A model generated the notes under the pieces. That model did no database searches, was not told where the DNA came from, and was given only the letters and a program-made list of their open reading frames with translations. The position numbers and the translations under genes are program-made. A DNA stretch of 22,552 bases from CAZMVU01 sp964569295 (GTDB taxonomy: Bacteria; Hydrogenedentota; Hydrogenedentia; Hydrogenedentales; JAGMZX01): contig CAZMVU010000062.1 of NCBI GenBank assembly GCA_964569295.1, positions 1 through 22,552 on the forward strand, in the 5' to 3' direction. This document shows positions 8,676 to 15,806 of the stretch, in pieces (within the stretch, counting starts at the first letter, position 1; each line of letters begins with the position of its first letter).

Positions 8676-8690
8676 GCCCGCCTCCTTTGT

Positions 8691-8724
8691 CCTAATTAAA
8701 AAGAGTGGGTGTGGACCCACTCTT
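8691..8724 (-). terminator. Intrinsic terminator between pgeF and rimP
   Basis: A perfect 10-bp stem, AAGAGTGGGT and ACCCACTCTT around a 4-base loop, is followed on the minus strand by TTTAATTAGG, giving a U-rich tail of TTTTTAATT together with the end of the stem. It can end transcripts from hslU-pgeF. It also lies about 20 bases downstream of a predicted promoter, so it can equally act as an attenuator for the rimP operon. Confidence 0.88.
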
Positions 8725-8751
8725 GTGCTCAGTCACACTTCTTCAGCGCTT

Positions 8752-8780
8752 AGAATAGCACAATCTTACGGTGAATGCAA
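8752..8780 (-). promoter_or_regulatory. Sigma70-like promoter for the rimP-nusA-infB operon
   Basis: The -35 box TTGCAT (8780-8775) and the -10 box TATTCT (8757-8752) are separated by exactly 17 bases. The -10 is preceded by TG at the extended -10 position (TGCTATTCT). The predicted start is near 8744. The promoter lies between the pgeF stop and the intrinsic terminator, so its transcript meets the terminator after roughly 50 nt. Confidence 0.6.
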
Positions 8781-8846
8781 TCATGCCACACCACCCGATT
8801 ACGCCGTAACCCGCGCTATCCACCCCCCGCTGCGCCCATCACGGCC

Positions 8847-9527
8847 TCAGCGCATGAGCACGGCCAGGTTCCGGGCCCGGCCGCCGCCGGCGCGCAAGGA
8901 ATGGTACCGCCCGCTGCATATCGTGCACACATTCGCCGTGTCAATGTGTGCCGGCGGAACACCCGCCGCTTCGAGTTGTTGGCGGTTGGCGTGCCACAGA
9001 TCGAGGTTCCGCCCCCGAACCGGGTAGCCCGCCCGCGCGAATTCGGCCGCCATCGCCGCCGAAACTTCATAGCAGCACGGACCCGCCGAAGGGCCGATGA
9101 GGGCATGCATACACCGCGCAGAACCGCCGAACGCATGCATCAAGCGGCGTGCCGCAGCCTCCACGACACCCTGGCGCACGCCTTCACGCCCGGCATGCAC
9201 CAGCCCGATCGCCGATACGTCTGCAGCGAGCAGGTAGACTGGCACGCAGTCCGCCACCACTATACCCAACGCCAGCCCCGCACTTCCGGTTAACAACGCA
9301 TCGCCGGTGCGGGGCGGTTCCGCCGGCGCGCCGCTGTCAACCACATGCACCGTATTGCTGTGAACCTGCCGCACCGTGACCAGGCTGCCCGCAGGCGCCC
9401 CCACCCTCTCCAGGAAGGCCCCTGCGCCCGTTTCCCCGCCGGTGCGGGGGGCGCAGTCGCCATCCGCAAGATCCGAGATGGCGGCAATGCGCACCCCGAG
9501 TGCTTCGAAGGCCGCGAACCGCCGCAT
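8847..9527 (-). CDS. pgeF: Laccase-domain purine nucleoside phosphorylase / peptidoglycan editing factor (YfiH family)
   Basis: This is a Cu-oxidase_4/DUF152 family protein of 226 residues, a typical length. Conserved metal-site motifs are RQVHSNTV (His56), VADCVPVYLL (Cys94) and GLVHAGREG (His111), plus GPSAGPCCYEV later on. Family members phosphorolyse or deaminate purine nucleosides. E. coli PgeF is linked to correcting the peptidoglycan precursor composition; older annotations call it polyphenol oxidase. Its ATG overlaps the hslU stop by one base (TGATG), so the two are translationally coupled. A strong intrinsic terminator lies about 120 bases downstream. Confidence 0.92.
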   Translation of the reverse strand: MRRFAAFEALGVRIAAISDLADGDCAPRTGGETGAGAFLERVGAPAGSLVTVRQVHSNTVHVVDSGAPAEPPRTGDALLTGSAGLALGIVVADCVPVYLLAADVSAIGLVHAGREGVRQGVVEAAARRLMHAFGGSARCMHALIGPSAGPCCYEVSAAMAAEFARAGYPVRGRNLDLWHANRQQLEAAGVPPAHIDTANVCTICSGRYHSLRAGGGRARNLAVLMR

Positions 9528-10927
9528 CAGAGGATATACCGGCTGAGGTCCTGCTCTTCGATCACATTCGCGAGGCGCTCGTCGACATAGGCCACGTCGA
9601 TATGCAACGTTTCTCCGGTCCGGTCCGGCGCCGCAAACGAGATGTCCTCCAGCAGATATTCCATAATTGTGTGAAGCCGGCGAGCGCCGATGTTCTCCGT
9701 ATCTTCGTTTACCTCCTGGGCAATGGCGGCTATCCGATCGATGGCGGCCTCCTCGAATTCGAGGGTTACCTGTTCCGTCTCGAGCAGCCCTTGATACTGC
9801 TTGGTGAGCGAATTGCGCGGCTCGCGCAAGATACGCCCGAAATCCCCCGCACTCAGGCTATCGAGCTCGACCCGAATGGGAAACCGCCCCTGCAACTCCG
9901 GGATCAGGTCGCTTACCTTCGCCGTGTGGAATGCGCCCGCGGCAATAAACAAGATGTGATCCGTGCGCACTGGCCCATACTTCGATGTGACCGTGCTGCC
10001 TTCGACAATCGGCAAAATGTCGCGCTGCACCCCTTCCCGCGAGACGTCCGGCCCTTGACCGCCCCCGCCGCCGCCGCGCCCCGCGATTTTGTCAATCTCG
10101 TCGAGAAAGACGATGCCCGAGTTCTCCACGCGTTCGATGGCGCGGGGGACGACCGCATCCATATCGATAAGATTCTGCAACTCCTCCTGCACGAGAATCC
10201 GCCGCGCCTCGCTCACCGGCACGCGGCGCTGCTTGGTGCGCTGGGGCATGAGCTTACCGAACATGTCCTGTAGATTAAGGCCCATCTCCTCCATGCCGGT
10301 ATTGCTGAAAACCTGCATCATCGAGGTGTTGCCCGTGTCGCGCACCTCGACATCCACCTCCTTCTCCTCGAGTTCACCGGCCGCGAGCTTACGCTCGATC
10401 AACGCCCTGGTCCGCGTTTCCGCATCATGGGCCTTGGGAACATTCCGCGCCGGGCCTTCATCGCCCCCGGCCGGGTCGTGCGGGCGGTATACGCGCTCGG
10501 GCCCCGCCGGTTGCGGCGGCAGCAACAAATCCAGCAGCCGCCGCTCGGCATTGGCCTTGGCCTGCCCCTCGACCTCGCGCTTCATCTCCTCGCGAACCAG
10601 GTTGATGCTCACCTCCGTGAGCTCGCGAATCATGGACTCGCAGTCGCGGCCCACATAGCCCACTTCGGTAAACTTCGATGCCTCCACCTTCACGAACGGC
10701 GCCTCCGCCAACCGCGACAGCCGCCGGGCAATCTCCGTCTTGCCGACACCCGTCGGCCCCATCATGATGATGTTTTTCGGAGCCACCTCATCGCGCATCT
10801 GCTCCGGCAACTGCTGCCGGCGCCACCGGTTGCGCAGCGCGATAGCCACCTTCACTTTCGCCTCGCGCTGACCGATGATGTAATGATCAAGCGATTCAAC
10901 AATCGCACGGGGGGTGAGCATGCTCAT
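9527..10927 (-). CDS. hslU: ATP-dependent protease ATPase subunit HslU (ClpY)
   Basis: HslU is the AAA+ unfoldase that feeds substrates to the HslV peptidase. The 466-residue sequence starts with TPRAIVESLDHYIIGQ. It has Walker A GPTGVGKT (57-64), the pore motif within KFTEVGYVGRD, a charged I-domain with a PAGPERVYRPHDPAGG-type insertion, Walker B FLDEID (Asp276-Asp279) and sensor-2 ENIGARRLHT. It ends LSRYIL, the C-terminal tail that HslU inserts into HslV to activate it. The ATG at 10927 has AGGAG 11 bases upstream; another ATG lies two codons later. hslV, normally just upstream, is missing here; the upstream gene is rpiB after a 268-base repeat-bearing spacer. Confidence 0.95.
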   Translation of the reverse strand: MSMLTPRAIVESLDHYIIGQREAKVKVAIALRNRWRRQQLPEQMRDEVAPKNIIMMGPTGVGKTEIARRLSRLAEAPFVKVEASKFTEVGYVGRDCESMIRELTEVSINLVREEMKREVEGQAKANAERRLLDLLLPPQPAGPERVYRPHDPAGGDEGPARNVPKAHDAETRTRALIERKLAAGELEEKEVDVEVRDTGNTSMMQVFSNTGMEEMGLNLQDMFGKLMPQRTKQRRVPVSEARRILVQEELQNLIDMDAVVPRAIERVENSGIVFLDEIDKIAGRGGGGGGQGPDVSREGVQRDILPIVEGSTVTSKYGPVRTDHILFIAAGAFHTAKVSDLIPELQGRFPIRVELDSLSAGDFGRILREPRNSLTKQYQGLLETEQVTLEFEEAAIDRIAAIAQEVNEDTENIGARRLHTIMEYLLEDISFAAPDRTGETLHIDVAYVDERLANVIEEQDLSRYIL

Positions 10928-11070
10928 AAACCTGTATTCTCCTGCCGCGCTCCGGCGGCCGTAGACGATTCAGCCAGCACACAGTGGGGGGCGCACGCTG
11001 ATTATGGACGGCGCACCCGGCCGGACAGCATGGCGCGGCGCCGGGAATATCCGGAATGGCGCAGACCGCC

Positions 11071-11100
11071 CAGCGGCGCCGCCAGAAAGGCCGGTTTCAC
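11071..11100 (-). repeat. Dispersed intergenic repeat, copy C
   Basis: On the minus strand this reads AAACCGGCCTTTCTGGCGGC, close to copies A, B and D. It lies in the rpiB-hslU spacer, about 50 bases from copy B in the same orientation. Confidence 0.5.
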
Positions 11101-11120
11101 TCTTCGCGCCCGACAAAAAC

Positions 11121-11150
11121 GCACGCCGCCGCCCAAGAAAGAACGGCTTT
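11121..11150 (-). repeat. Dispersed intergenic repeat, copy B
   Basis: On the minus strand this reads AAGCCGTTCTTTCTTGGGCG followed by a GC-rich GCGGCG tail. It shares the CTTTCTTGG core with copy A and lies in the rpiB-hslU spacer. Confidence 0.5.
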
Positions 11151-11169
11151 CCGGCCGCGCCCCACGCAC

Positions 11170-11190
11170 AACCGGGGTTTCTGGCCGGAC
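11170..11190 (+). repeat. Dispersed intergenic repeat, inverted copy E
   Basis: On the plus strand this reads AACCGGGGTTTCTGGCCGG, similar to copy C but in the opposite orientation. It begins the spacer just after the rpiB stop. With copies B and C the spacer therefore holds two direct copies and one inverted copy. Confidence 0.4.
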
Positions 11191-11195
11191 TCCGC

Positions 11196-11639
11196 CTAGC
11201 CCATCTTCTGAACACGCCGTACATGGCGATCCGCCCCCGAAAACCGGTAGCGGAACCACGCGTCGATCATGCGCTTACACGCATCGAGCGACATCGTGCG
11301 CCGCCCCAGGCACAGCACATTCGCGTTATTGTGCTCCCGCGCAAGCTGCACCATCTCCTCGGTCATACACACCGCCGCGCGCACACCCTTGTGCCGGTTG
11401 GCCGCCATGCACACCCCCATGCCCGTCCCGCACAGGAGCACCCCTTCATCCGCTTTGCCGCTGACAACCGCCTCGGCCACACAGTTTGCGAAATCCGGGT
11501 AATCGACCGGCTCGGGACCGTGCGCGCCGCAGTCAACCACTTCATGCCCGATCGACGCCATATACTCCATAAGCGCCGGTTTGAATAAGGGGGGCGGCCC
11601 CTCATAGCCGGCGTGATCCGAGCCAAAAGCGATTTTCAT
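11196..11639 (-). CDS. rpiB: Ribose-5-phosphate isomerase B
   Basis: RpiB interconverts ribose-5-phosphate and ribulose-5-phosphate in the non-oxidative pentose phosphate pathway. The 147-residue protein starts MKIAFGSDHAGYE. It has VDYPDFA, the active-site segment GVLLCGTGMGVCMAANRHKG with the catalytic Cys, and AREHNNANVLCLG with the conserved His and Asn. A Gly-Pro-Pro-Pro stretch right after the first motif is unusual compared with the usual charged helix. An ATG start with weak GGGA upstream is used. A predicted promoter lies about 60 bases upstream. Confidence 0.95.
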   Translation of the reverse strand: MKIAFGSDHAGYEGPPPLFKPALMEYMASIGHEVVDCGAHGPEPVDYPDFANCVAEAVVSGKADEGVLLCGTGMGVCMAANRHKGVRAAVCMTEEMVQLAREHNNANVLCLGRRTMSLDACKRMIDAWFRYRFSGADRHVRRVQKMG

Positions 11640-11695
11640 GGTGAGAAATTCCCGCGGTTATTGCATGATTTGCCCAGGGACAGCCAATCCCCCGC

Positions 11696-11725
11696 ATTGT
11701 ACGCCCTGCACCGCAAACAGGACAA
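11696..11725 (-). promoter_or_regulatory. Candidate sigma70-like promoter for rpiB
   Basis: TTGTCC (11725-11720) and TACAAT (11701-11696) are spaced by 18 bases, giving a start near 11689 and a 5' UTR of about 50 nt. The -10 matches the consensus at five of six positions and the -35 at four. It lies between the MauE-thioredoxin gene stop and rpiB. Confidence 0.5.
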
Positions 11726-11727
11726 AC

Positions 11728-11743
11728 GGGCGCGGCGCCGCCC
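11728..11743 (-). terminator. Possible GC-rich terminator after the MauE-thioredoxin gene
   Basis: GGGCG and CGCCC pair around a 6-base GC loop, starting 5 bases after the stop codon. On the minus strand it is followed by GTTTGTCC, which has few U residues. The position suits a terminator but the tail is weak. Confidence 0.3.
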
Positions 11744-11747
11744 TGCG

Positions 11748-12803
11748 TCACTCGATCGTTTCGGCGCCGGGATTCACCGGTGAAAGCTCCCCGTGCGACT
11801 CCAGGAACATCACCAGGCGATCCGCGCTGGGCAACTTCGGTTCATCCCAGAAATAGAGGGAACGGCCGTCTTCCACCAGGTGCAGACGCGGCGGCTCCCG
11901 CCCGATGTAGCGCGAAAAAAGGATAAAATCATCGCCCAGCGAGTGCATCGGAAACTGGGCATTCGCCTGCATTCGGAACGCCTCGAGGTCGCCCGAACTG
12001 GGCTCGTAATTCAGGCTCACCACCGGCGGCAACTCCCCCTCCCACAAGCCATACTCATTGAGCGTGGGCACACTCGCCATGCAATGGTCGCATGTGGCGC
12101 TCAGCATGGCCACCAAGTAACGGCCCGAAGCCAGATCATGAACCGTGCCGTCTTGCGTGGTAACCGAAAAGCGTGCGAACGGCCGCTCGGCGGTCTCGGA
12201 AGCCGGCGCAACCGCGTGTGTATCGGCGTCGGCATCCGGCGCGGTCTCTTCGGTTATCCCCGTGCGGTCCGCGCGTTGGTCTTCCCCCGCCCGGTACAGG
12301 TCCGGATACGACGCCGCCACGGTCACCAGCCCCACCACCAGCGTCGCCACCGCCTTGTCCAGCACGCCATCGCCATCGGGCCGTTCACGCAACGCGAAGC
12401 CTGTCCACGACCACGCCACCAGCACCATGAGCACCAGGTTCTTCGCGATGGATACCGCCGGACTCATCTTCACTTCGCCCATGCACCCACAGTCCTCGAT
12501 ACCGTGCGTCAGCCACGCATAGGCGATGAGCCCCGTAAAAGCCACCAGCAGCACCTGCACCAACCCCAGCACCCACGCCCGCGGACGCAGCCCCACCAGC
12601 ATCGCGAATCCCAGCACCATCTCGAGGGTAAGGAAAAACAACGCCGCCGGCGCCAGCAGGTCCTTGTCCGCAAACACCTGGTACTCGTGAATCTGAATCG
12701 AGAACAACTGCGGGTTTTGCAGTTTCAAGAACGCCGCCAGCAAGAAAAACGCCCCCACCAAAACCTCCAGCGGGCGCGCGGCAAGTGCGACAAAACGTTT
12801 CAT
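11748..12803 (-). CDS. MauE/DoxX-like membrane protein fused to a thioredoxin-fold domain
   Basis: The 351-residue protein has about five predicted membrane helices (near 8-28, 50-72, 75-97, 117-137 and 147-164). They are arranged as in MauE-type members of the DoxX superfamily, including a loop with DCGCMG (Cys105, Cys107). A low-complexity acidic linker follows. Then comes a thioredoxin-like domain with ATCDHCMASVP, whose CxxC is at 238-241. This arrangement fits a membrane disulfide or electron relay in which the membrane Cys pair exchanges with the thioredoxin CxxC, as in VKOR-type fusions; this is inferred, not shown. MauE proteins are known from methylamine dehydrogenase maturation, but no mau genes are nearby. 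The ATG has AAGGAA 11 bases upstream, and a promoter candidate lies about 85 bases upstream. Confidence 0.82.
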   Translation of the reverse strand: MKRFVALAARPLEVLVGAFFLLAAFLKLQNPQLFSIQIHEYQVFADKDLLAPAALFFLTLEMVLGFAMLVGLRPRAWVLGLVQVLLVAFTGLIAYAWLTHGIEDCGCMGEVKMSPAVSIAKNLVLMVLVAWSWTGFALRERPDGDGVLDKAVATLVVGLVTVAASYPDLYRAGEDQRADRTGITEETAPDADADTHAVAPASETAERPFARFSVTTQDGTVHDLASGRYLVAMLSATCDHCMASVPTLNEYGLWEGELPPVVSLNYEPSSGDLEAFRMQANAQFPMHSLGDDFILFSRYIGREPPRLHLVEDGRSLYFWDEPKLPSADRLVMFLESHGELSPVNPGAETIE

Positions 12804-12887
12804 ACGGATACGGTTTCCTTCTTTTTCAATCGGGGGTTACGCAGGCGCAAACATACCCTGGGCAAAAGACACGCACCGCGCAAGGGC

Positions 12888-12917
12888 ATATTCCCCAATG
12901 GCCCGGCCCCATGTCAA
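12888..12917 (-). promoter_or_regulatory. Candidate promoter for the MauE-thioredoxin gene
   Basis: A consensus -35 TTGACA (12917-12912) is followed after 18 bases by GAATAT (12893-12888), a modest -10. The predicted 5' UTR is about 80 nt. It lies in the 228-base spacer after the DUF481-type gene, where no gene is seen. Confidence 0.4.
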
Positions 12918-13031
12918 CCGCGCACCCCCGCTGCATGGAACCGCCACGGCATGAAAAAACCGCCTGTGAGGGTGGCACGCGTGAACACCGCGCAGGCATG
13001 GCACGCCGGTTCGCGCCCATTCGCGGCCCCA

Positions 13032-14096
13032 TCAGAACTCGAAGCGCACACCCGCTCCCACGCTCGACTCCCACGAGGACAAACCGGGAAACGGGGGATT
13101 GCTCTCATAGTACAGCTCGAAATTCAGGCGCAATTGCAGGGCCGGTGTAACCGGCCACGACACAGCCGTTTCCGACTGCGCGCGAAAGTCGCCCGGCCCC
13201 GTGAGGCTCGGGTACAGGATAAAACGGTTCTCGATGCGGCCGCCGCCCCAGATAGCGCGTGCGTAACGCAACTGCAGTTCCGCCTCGGCCGCACCTTCCG
13301 TGCGCGCCTTGTCCGGGTATTGCCGGGAATCGTTTTCATGGAGCGTTTGCGTGTCCCACGCTTCATACTGCACGGCGATGCCGGTGCGCCAATCCAGCGT
13401 GTTTGCCCCCTCGTCCCCAAAAAGCCGCTTGTGCAAACCAAGACTGAGCTGTACGCGCGCATCGAGGGCGGCATCGGTATTGCGCAGGAACGTGCCCGCC
13501 GCATAAGCGCCCGCAACGCCCGGCTGCGTTTGCCAGCCGGTGCGCATACGCGCATAACCCGGGAACCGGCCCGTGTCGTCGCGCTCGACGACCAACTCCG
13601 CATCCAGCCGCTGGTCCGCATCGCCCTGGGAGAGCGAAAGCCGCCCCAACGGCTCGACCCGCCGCGTGTTGCCGTCGCGCAGGCGTACGCCCGCCTCCGC
13701 CCCCACATCGAGCCGCGCCGGCGTCTCCGCCTCTGTGCCCGGTGTGGCAGGAAGCGCCGCCGTCTCCCGCACTTCGCCCAGCGTGATCGGTATGGGGGCG
13801 CCGCCCTCGAGCGGAAGGATACGTGCGCCGCCATCCCCGTGCGCCAACCGGCCATAGACCACACGCCCATCGGCAAGGGTGATCACCAGGTTCTTTTCCG
13901 TAGCCAGGGCGGCCACGGTGTCCATGGGGACCATCATCTGCCCGGCGAGGGACGTACGAAAAACAAGCGTGCCTTCCGTCACCCGGACAGCCGTGCCGGA
14001 GAAGGTTTCTCCATTGCCAAGCTCGAGGGTATCGGCCACGGCCACGGCGCCGGCAGACAACGCCACGGCCACAATGGTTGGCAGCCAGCCATGCAT
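13032..14096 (-). CDS. DUF481-type outer-membrane beta-barrel protein
   Basis: The 354-residue exported protein has a signal peptide (MHGWLPTIVAVALSAGAVAV, cleavage near residue 21). Two short beta-rich modules follow (about 22-65 and 68-110), each with a LxxGxxxxG pattern (LELGNGETFSG, ITLADGRVVYG). Residues about 128-354 alternate polar and hydrophobic residues in strands typical of DUF481/YdiY-type barrels and end in Phe (GAGVRFEF), as outer-membrane proteins do. The substrate is unknown; E. coli YdiY is described only as acid- or salt-induced. The chosen ATG has GGAG 9 bases upstream. An in-frame ATG five codons earlier lies almost at the predicted transcription start. It is downstream of pssA. 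Confidence 0.75.
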   Translation of the reverse strand: MHGWLPTIVAVALSAGAVAVADTLELGNGETFSGTAVRVTEGTLVFRTSLAGQMMVPMDTVAALATEKNLVITLADGRVVYGRLAHGDGGARILPLEGGAPIPITLGEVRETAALPATPGTEAETPARLDVGAEAGVRLRDGNTRRVEPLGRLSLSQGDADQRLDAELVVERDDTGRFPGYARMRTGWQTQPGVAGAYAAGTFLRNTDAALDARVQLSLGLHKRLFGDEGANTLDWRTGIAVQYEAWDTQTLHENDSRQYPDKARTEGAAEAELQLRYARAIWGGGRIENRFILYPSLTGPGDFRAQSETAVSWPVTPALQLRLNFELYYESNPPFPGLSSWESSVGAGVRFEF

Positions 14097-14118
14097 AGGA
14101 CAACGCTCCATGGCCCAT

Positions 14119-14148
14119 ATTCTACGGAGTGCGGGATCATTGGGGCAA
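14119..14148 (-). promoter_or_regulatory. Candidate promoter for the DUF481-type gene
   Basis: TTGCCC (14148-14143) and TAGAAT (14124-14119) are spaced by 18 bases, giving a start near 14112. That leaves about 16 nt before the chosen ATG, just enough for its GGAG, and argues against the upstream in-frame ATG at 14111. Confidence 0.45.
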
Positions 14149-14163
14149 GTTTTCGAGCTTTTC

Positions 14164-14180
14164 GGCGGTGTGGGACCGCC
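14164..14180 (-). terminator. Hairpin after pssA, possible terminator without U-run
   Basis: GGCGGT and ACCGCC pair perfectly around a 5-base loop, 23 bases after the pssA stop. On the minus strand GAAAAGC follows, not a U-run, so intrinsic termination would be weak. It separates pssA from the DUF481-type gene and its own promoter. Confidence 0.3.
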
Positions 14181-14202
14181 CCACGCAAACTTTCGACGGG
14201 AT

Positions 14203-15066
14203 TCAGGGCGTTTCGCCGTGGTGCCGGCCCGCCGGATTCGCCGGCTCCCGGCCTTCATCGCCAGCGGCCTGCGCCCCCTCTACCCGATCGAGGTAGCGCA
14301 GATACAGCGTATCGCCGATGCCGAAAAGGACATACGTGCAGAATAGGGGGAAGAGCACGATAGCCGGCGATATCGTGATTGCGTAATGCACAATGGCCAC
14401 CGCATACGCGATCACCCCGAGCACCACAAACGCGTGATTCGGCGACAGCACGAACGACTTCAACCGGTCTTTCGGGTAGCGCACCGCGCTCACCATGAGA
14501 AACGCGGTCAGCAACACCAGCACCCCCACGGTGTAATACTCGAAACTCGACTTGAAAAAACCGAAGAAGCGCAGGAAGAGCACGTAGCTCGCCACCACCG
14601 CCCCGGCGGCGGGGATAGGCAGCCCGACGAAATGGTCGCGCATTCCGGACTGATACGTGTTGAACCGGGCAAGCCGCAGCGCACCGCAAATGACAAAGAT
14701 GATCGCCACAAAAGCGCCGCTCTTGCCAATGAACGAGCCGCCCTCCTCCACCGGCGCATGCTGCAAGTACACGCTGAACACCAACACCGCCGGCGCCAAG
14801 CCGAACGACACCAGATCGCACAAACTGTCGAGCTCTTTGCCGAATTCCGACACGCTCTTCGTGAGCCGCGCAACGGCGCCATCGAGCGTGTCGAAGACAA
14901 TGGCCCCAAGGATGAGGTAGGCTGCGGTATTGTACTCTTTACCGATACTGGCAAAAATACTCGCCGTGCCCAAGTACAGGCTAATTGTCGTCATAGCGCT
15001 CGCGAGCACATTGATAGGCCGGCGCCGCACTGCGCTCCGCCGTGGTCTTTTGCGTAGGCTCTTCAT
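14203..15066 (-). CDS. pssA: CDP-diacylglycerol--serine O-phosphatidyltransferase (phosphatidylserine synthase)
   Basis: This membrane enzyme makes phosphatidylserine from CDP-diacylglycerol and serine. It carries the full CDP-alcohol phosphotransferase motif D-x2-D-G-x2-A-R-x8-G-x3-D-x3-D (Asp59, Asp62, Gly63, Arg67, Gly76, Asp80, Asp84). Several hydrophobic helices are spread over the rest of its 287 residues. An Arg/Lys-rich N-terminus precedes the first helix, and the tail is hydrophilic. Psd lies 86 bases upstream in the same direction; together the two form the two-step route to phosphatidylethanolamine. The ATG has AGGG about 6 bases upstream. Confidence 0.95.
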   Translation of the reverse strand: MKSLRKRPRRSAVRRRPINVLASAMTTISLYLGTASIFASIGKEYNTAAYLILGAIVFDTLDGAVARLTKSVSEFGKELDSLCDLVSFGLAPAVLVFSVYLQHAPVEEGGSFIGKSGAFVAIIFVICGALRLARFNTYQSGMRDHFVGLPIPAAGAVVASYVLFLRFFGFFKSSFEYYTVGVLVLLTAFLMVSAVRYPKDRLKSFVLSPNHAFVVLGVIAYAVAIVHYAITISPAIVLFPLFCTYVLFGIGDTLYLRYLDRVEGAQAAGDEGREPANPAGRHHGETP

Positions 15067-15152
15067 GAAATACCCTATGATGCTGCAAAAAGGTAGCCGG
15101 GGAACCTGCTTTCCGCGAAAAAGCGCCGCCCACGGCTCTCGTTATCGCCTAT

Positions 15153-15806
15153 TCACACCGCCACCCGCGCCACGATCGTGGCGCCCGCACGGATTTTCGC
15201 CTTCAAGGTAACACACACTTCCGCATCGGGCGGAAGATACAGCTCCGTGCGCGAACCATAACGGATCATACCAAACTTTTCCCCCCTCTCGAGCTGATCC
15301 CCGACGCGCACCGGGCACACGATCCGCCGCGCCACCGCCCCCGAAATCTGGCGCACGGTCATGGGGCCGGCGTCCGTATCGAGCCGCAGCGTGTTCGACT
15401 CGTTCACCACGCCCGCTTCCGGGCGCATGGCAGCTTTGAACGCCCCCGGCGCATAGGTAATTTCCCGCACCGTACAGGCATAGGGTGCGCGGTTCACATG
15501 CACATCAAAAATGGAGAGGAATATCGAAATGCACATGCACGGCCCGTCGTAGTGCGGCGTCTCTTCGAGCGCCTCGATGCCCACCACCTTGCCGTCGGCA
15601 GGGGCCGCCACCACCCCCGCACCGGCCGGCACAACGCGCGGGAAATCGCGGAAAAAAAGCATCATCGCCACGCCCGCAACCACGACCACCGCGCCCACCC
15701 AGGCGAACCCCACCGGATACAAGACGCCGGTGAGCACAATGCCGGCCGCCAGCACCGGGGCGTAGTAGCGCGCCCCCTCCTTCCACGCATTGAACGGTTT
15801 CTTCAA
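15153..15806 (-). CDS. psd: Phosphatidylserine decarboxylase, short type
   Basis: Psd converts phosphatidylserine to phosphatidylethanolamine using a pyruvoyl group made by self-cleavage. The 217-residue protein belongs to the short form. It has an N-terminal membrane segment (about 15-52), then the core with APADGKVVGIE, FLSIFDVHVNRAP and VNESNT, and the cleavage site RYGSRTEL (Gly184-Ser185) near the C-terminus. The start is TTG, overlapping the radC stop by 4 bases (TTGA), with AAGGAG 11 bases upstream inside the end of radC. An annotation that required ATG would miss this start. Confidence 0.95.
   Translation of the reverse strand: MKKPFNAWKEGARYYAPVLAAGIVLTGVLYPVGFAWVGAVVVVAGVAMMLFFRDFPRVVPAGAGVVAAPADGKVVGIEALEETPHYDGPCMCISIFLSIFDVHVNRAPYACTVREITYAPGAFKAAMRPEAGVVNESNTLRLDTDAGPMTVRQISGAVARRIVCPVRVGDQLERGEKFGMIRYGSRTELYLPPDAEVCVTLKAKIRAGATIVARVAV

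Larger units (their letters stand above)
8506..8744 (-). promoter_or_regulatory. Long 5' leader of the rimP-nusA-infB operon
   Basis: About 240 nt separate the predicted transcription start (near 8744) from the rimP ATG. In transcript order the leader holds an intrinsic terminator (8724-8691), a strong Shine-Dalgarno-like AAAGGAGG (8688-8681) with no start codon at a suitable distance, a perfect 8-bp hairpin (8675-8651) and a copy of the dispersed intergenic repeat (8604-8581). ACCCAC occurs both in the 3' arm of the terminator stem and in the downstream hairpin, so the two could compete for the same partner. No known riboswitch class was recognised. A regulatory role is inferred from this layout. 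Confidence 0.5.

Noticed and set aside
12950..12975. Intrinsic terminator at a T6 run after the DUF481-type gene
   Set aside because: Only a 3-4 bp stem can form before the T-run on the minus strand, which is too weak.
11793..14363. Very long plus-strand open frame (856 codons) opposite the MauE-thioredoxin and DUF481-type genes
   Set aside because: It is Arg/His/Pro-rich, has no recognisable domain, spans two clear minus-strand genes and their spacer, and is expected in GC-rich antisense DNA.
15067..15152. Terminator between psd and pssA at a T5 run
   Set aside because: The possible stem is only about 4 bp around a long loop; the genes are more likely co-transcribed.
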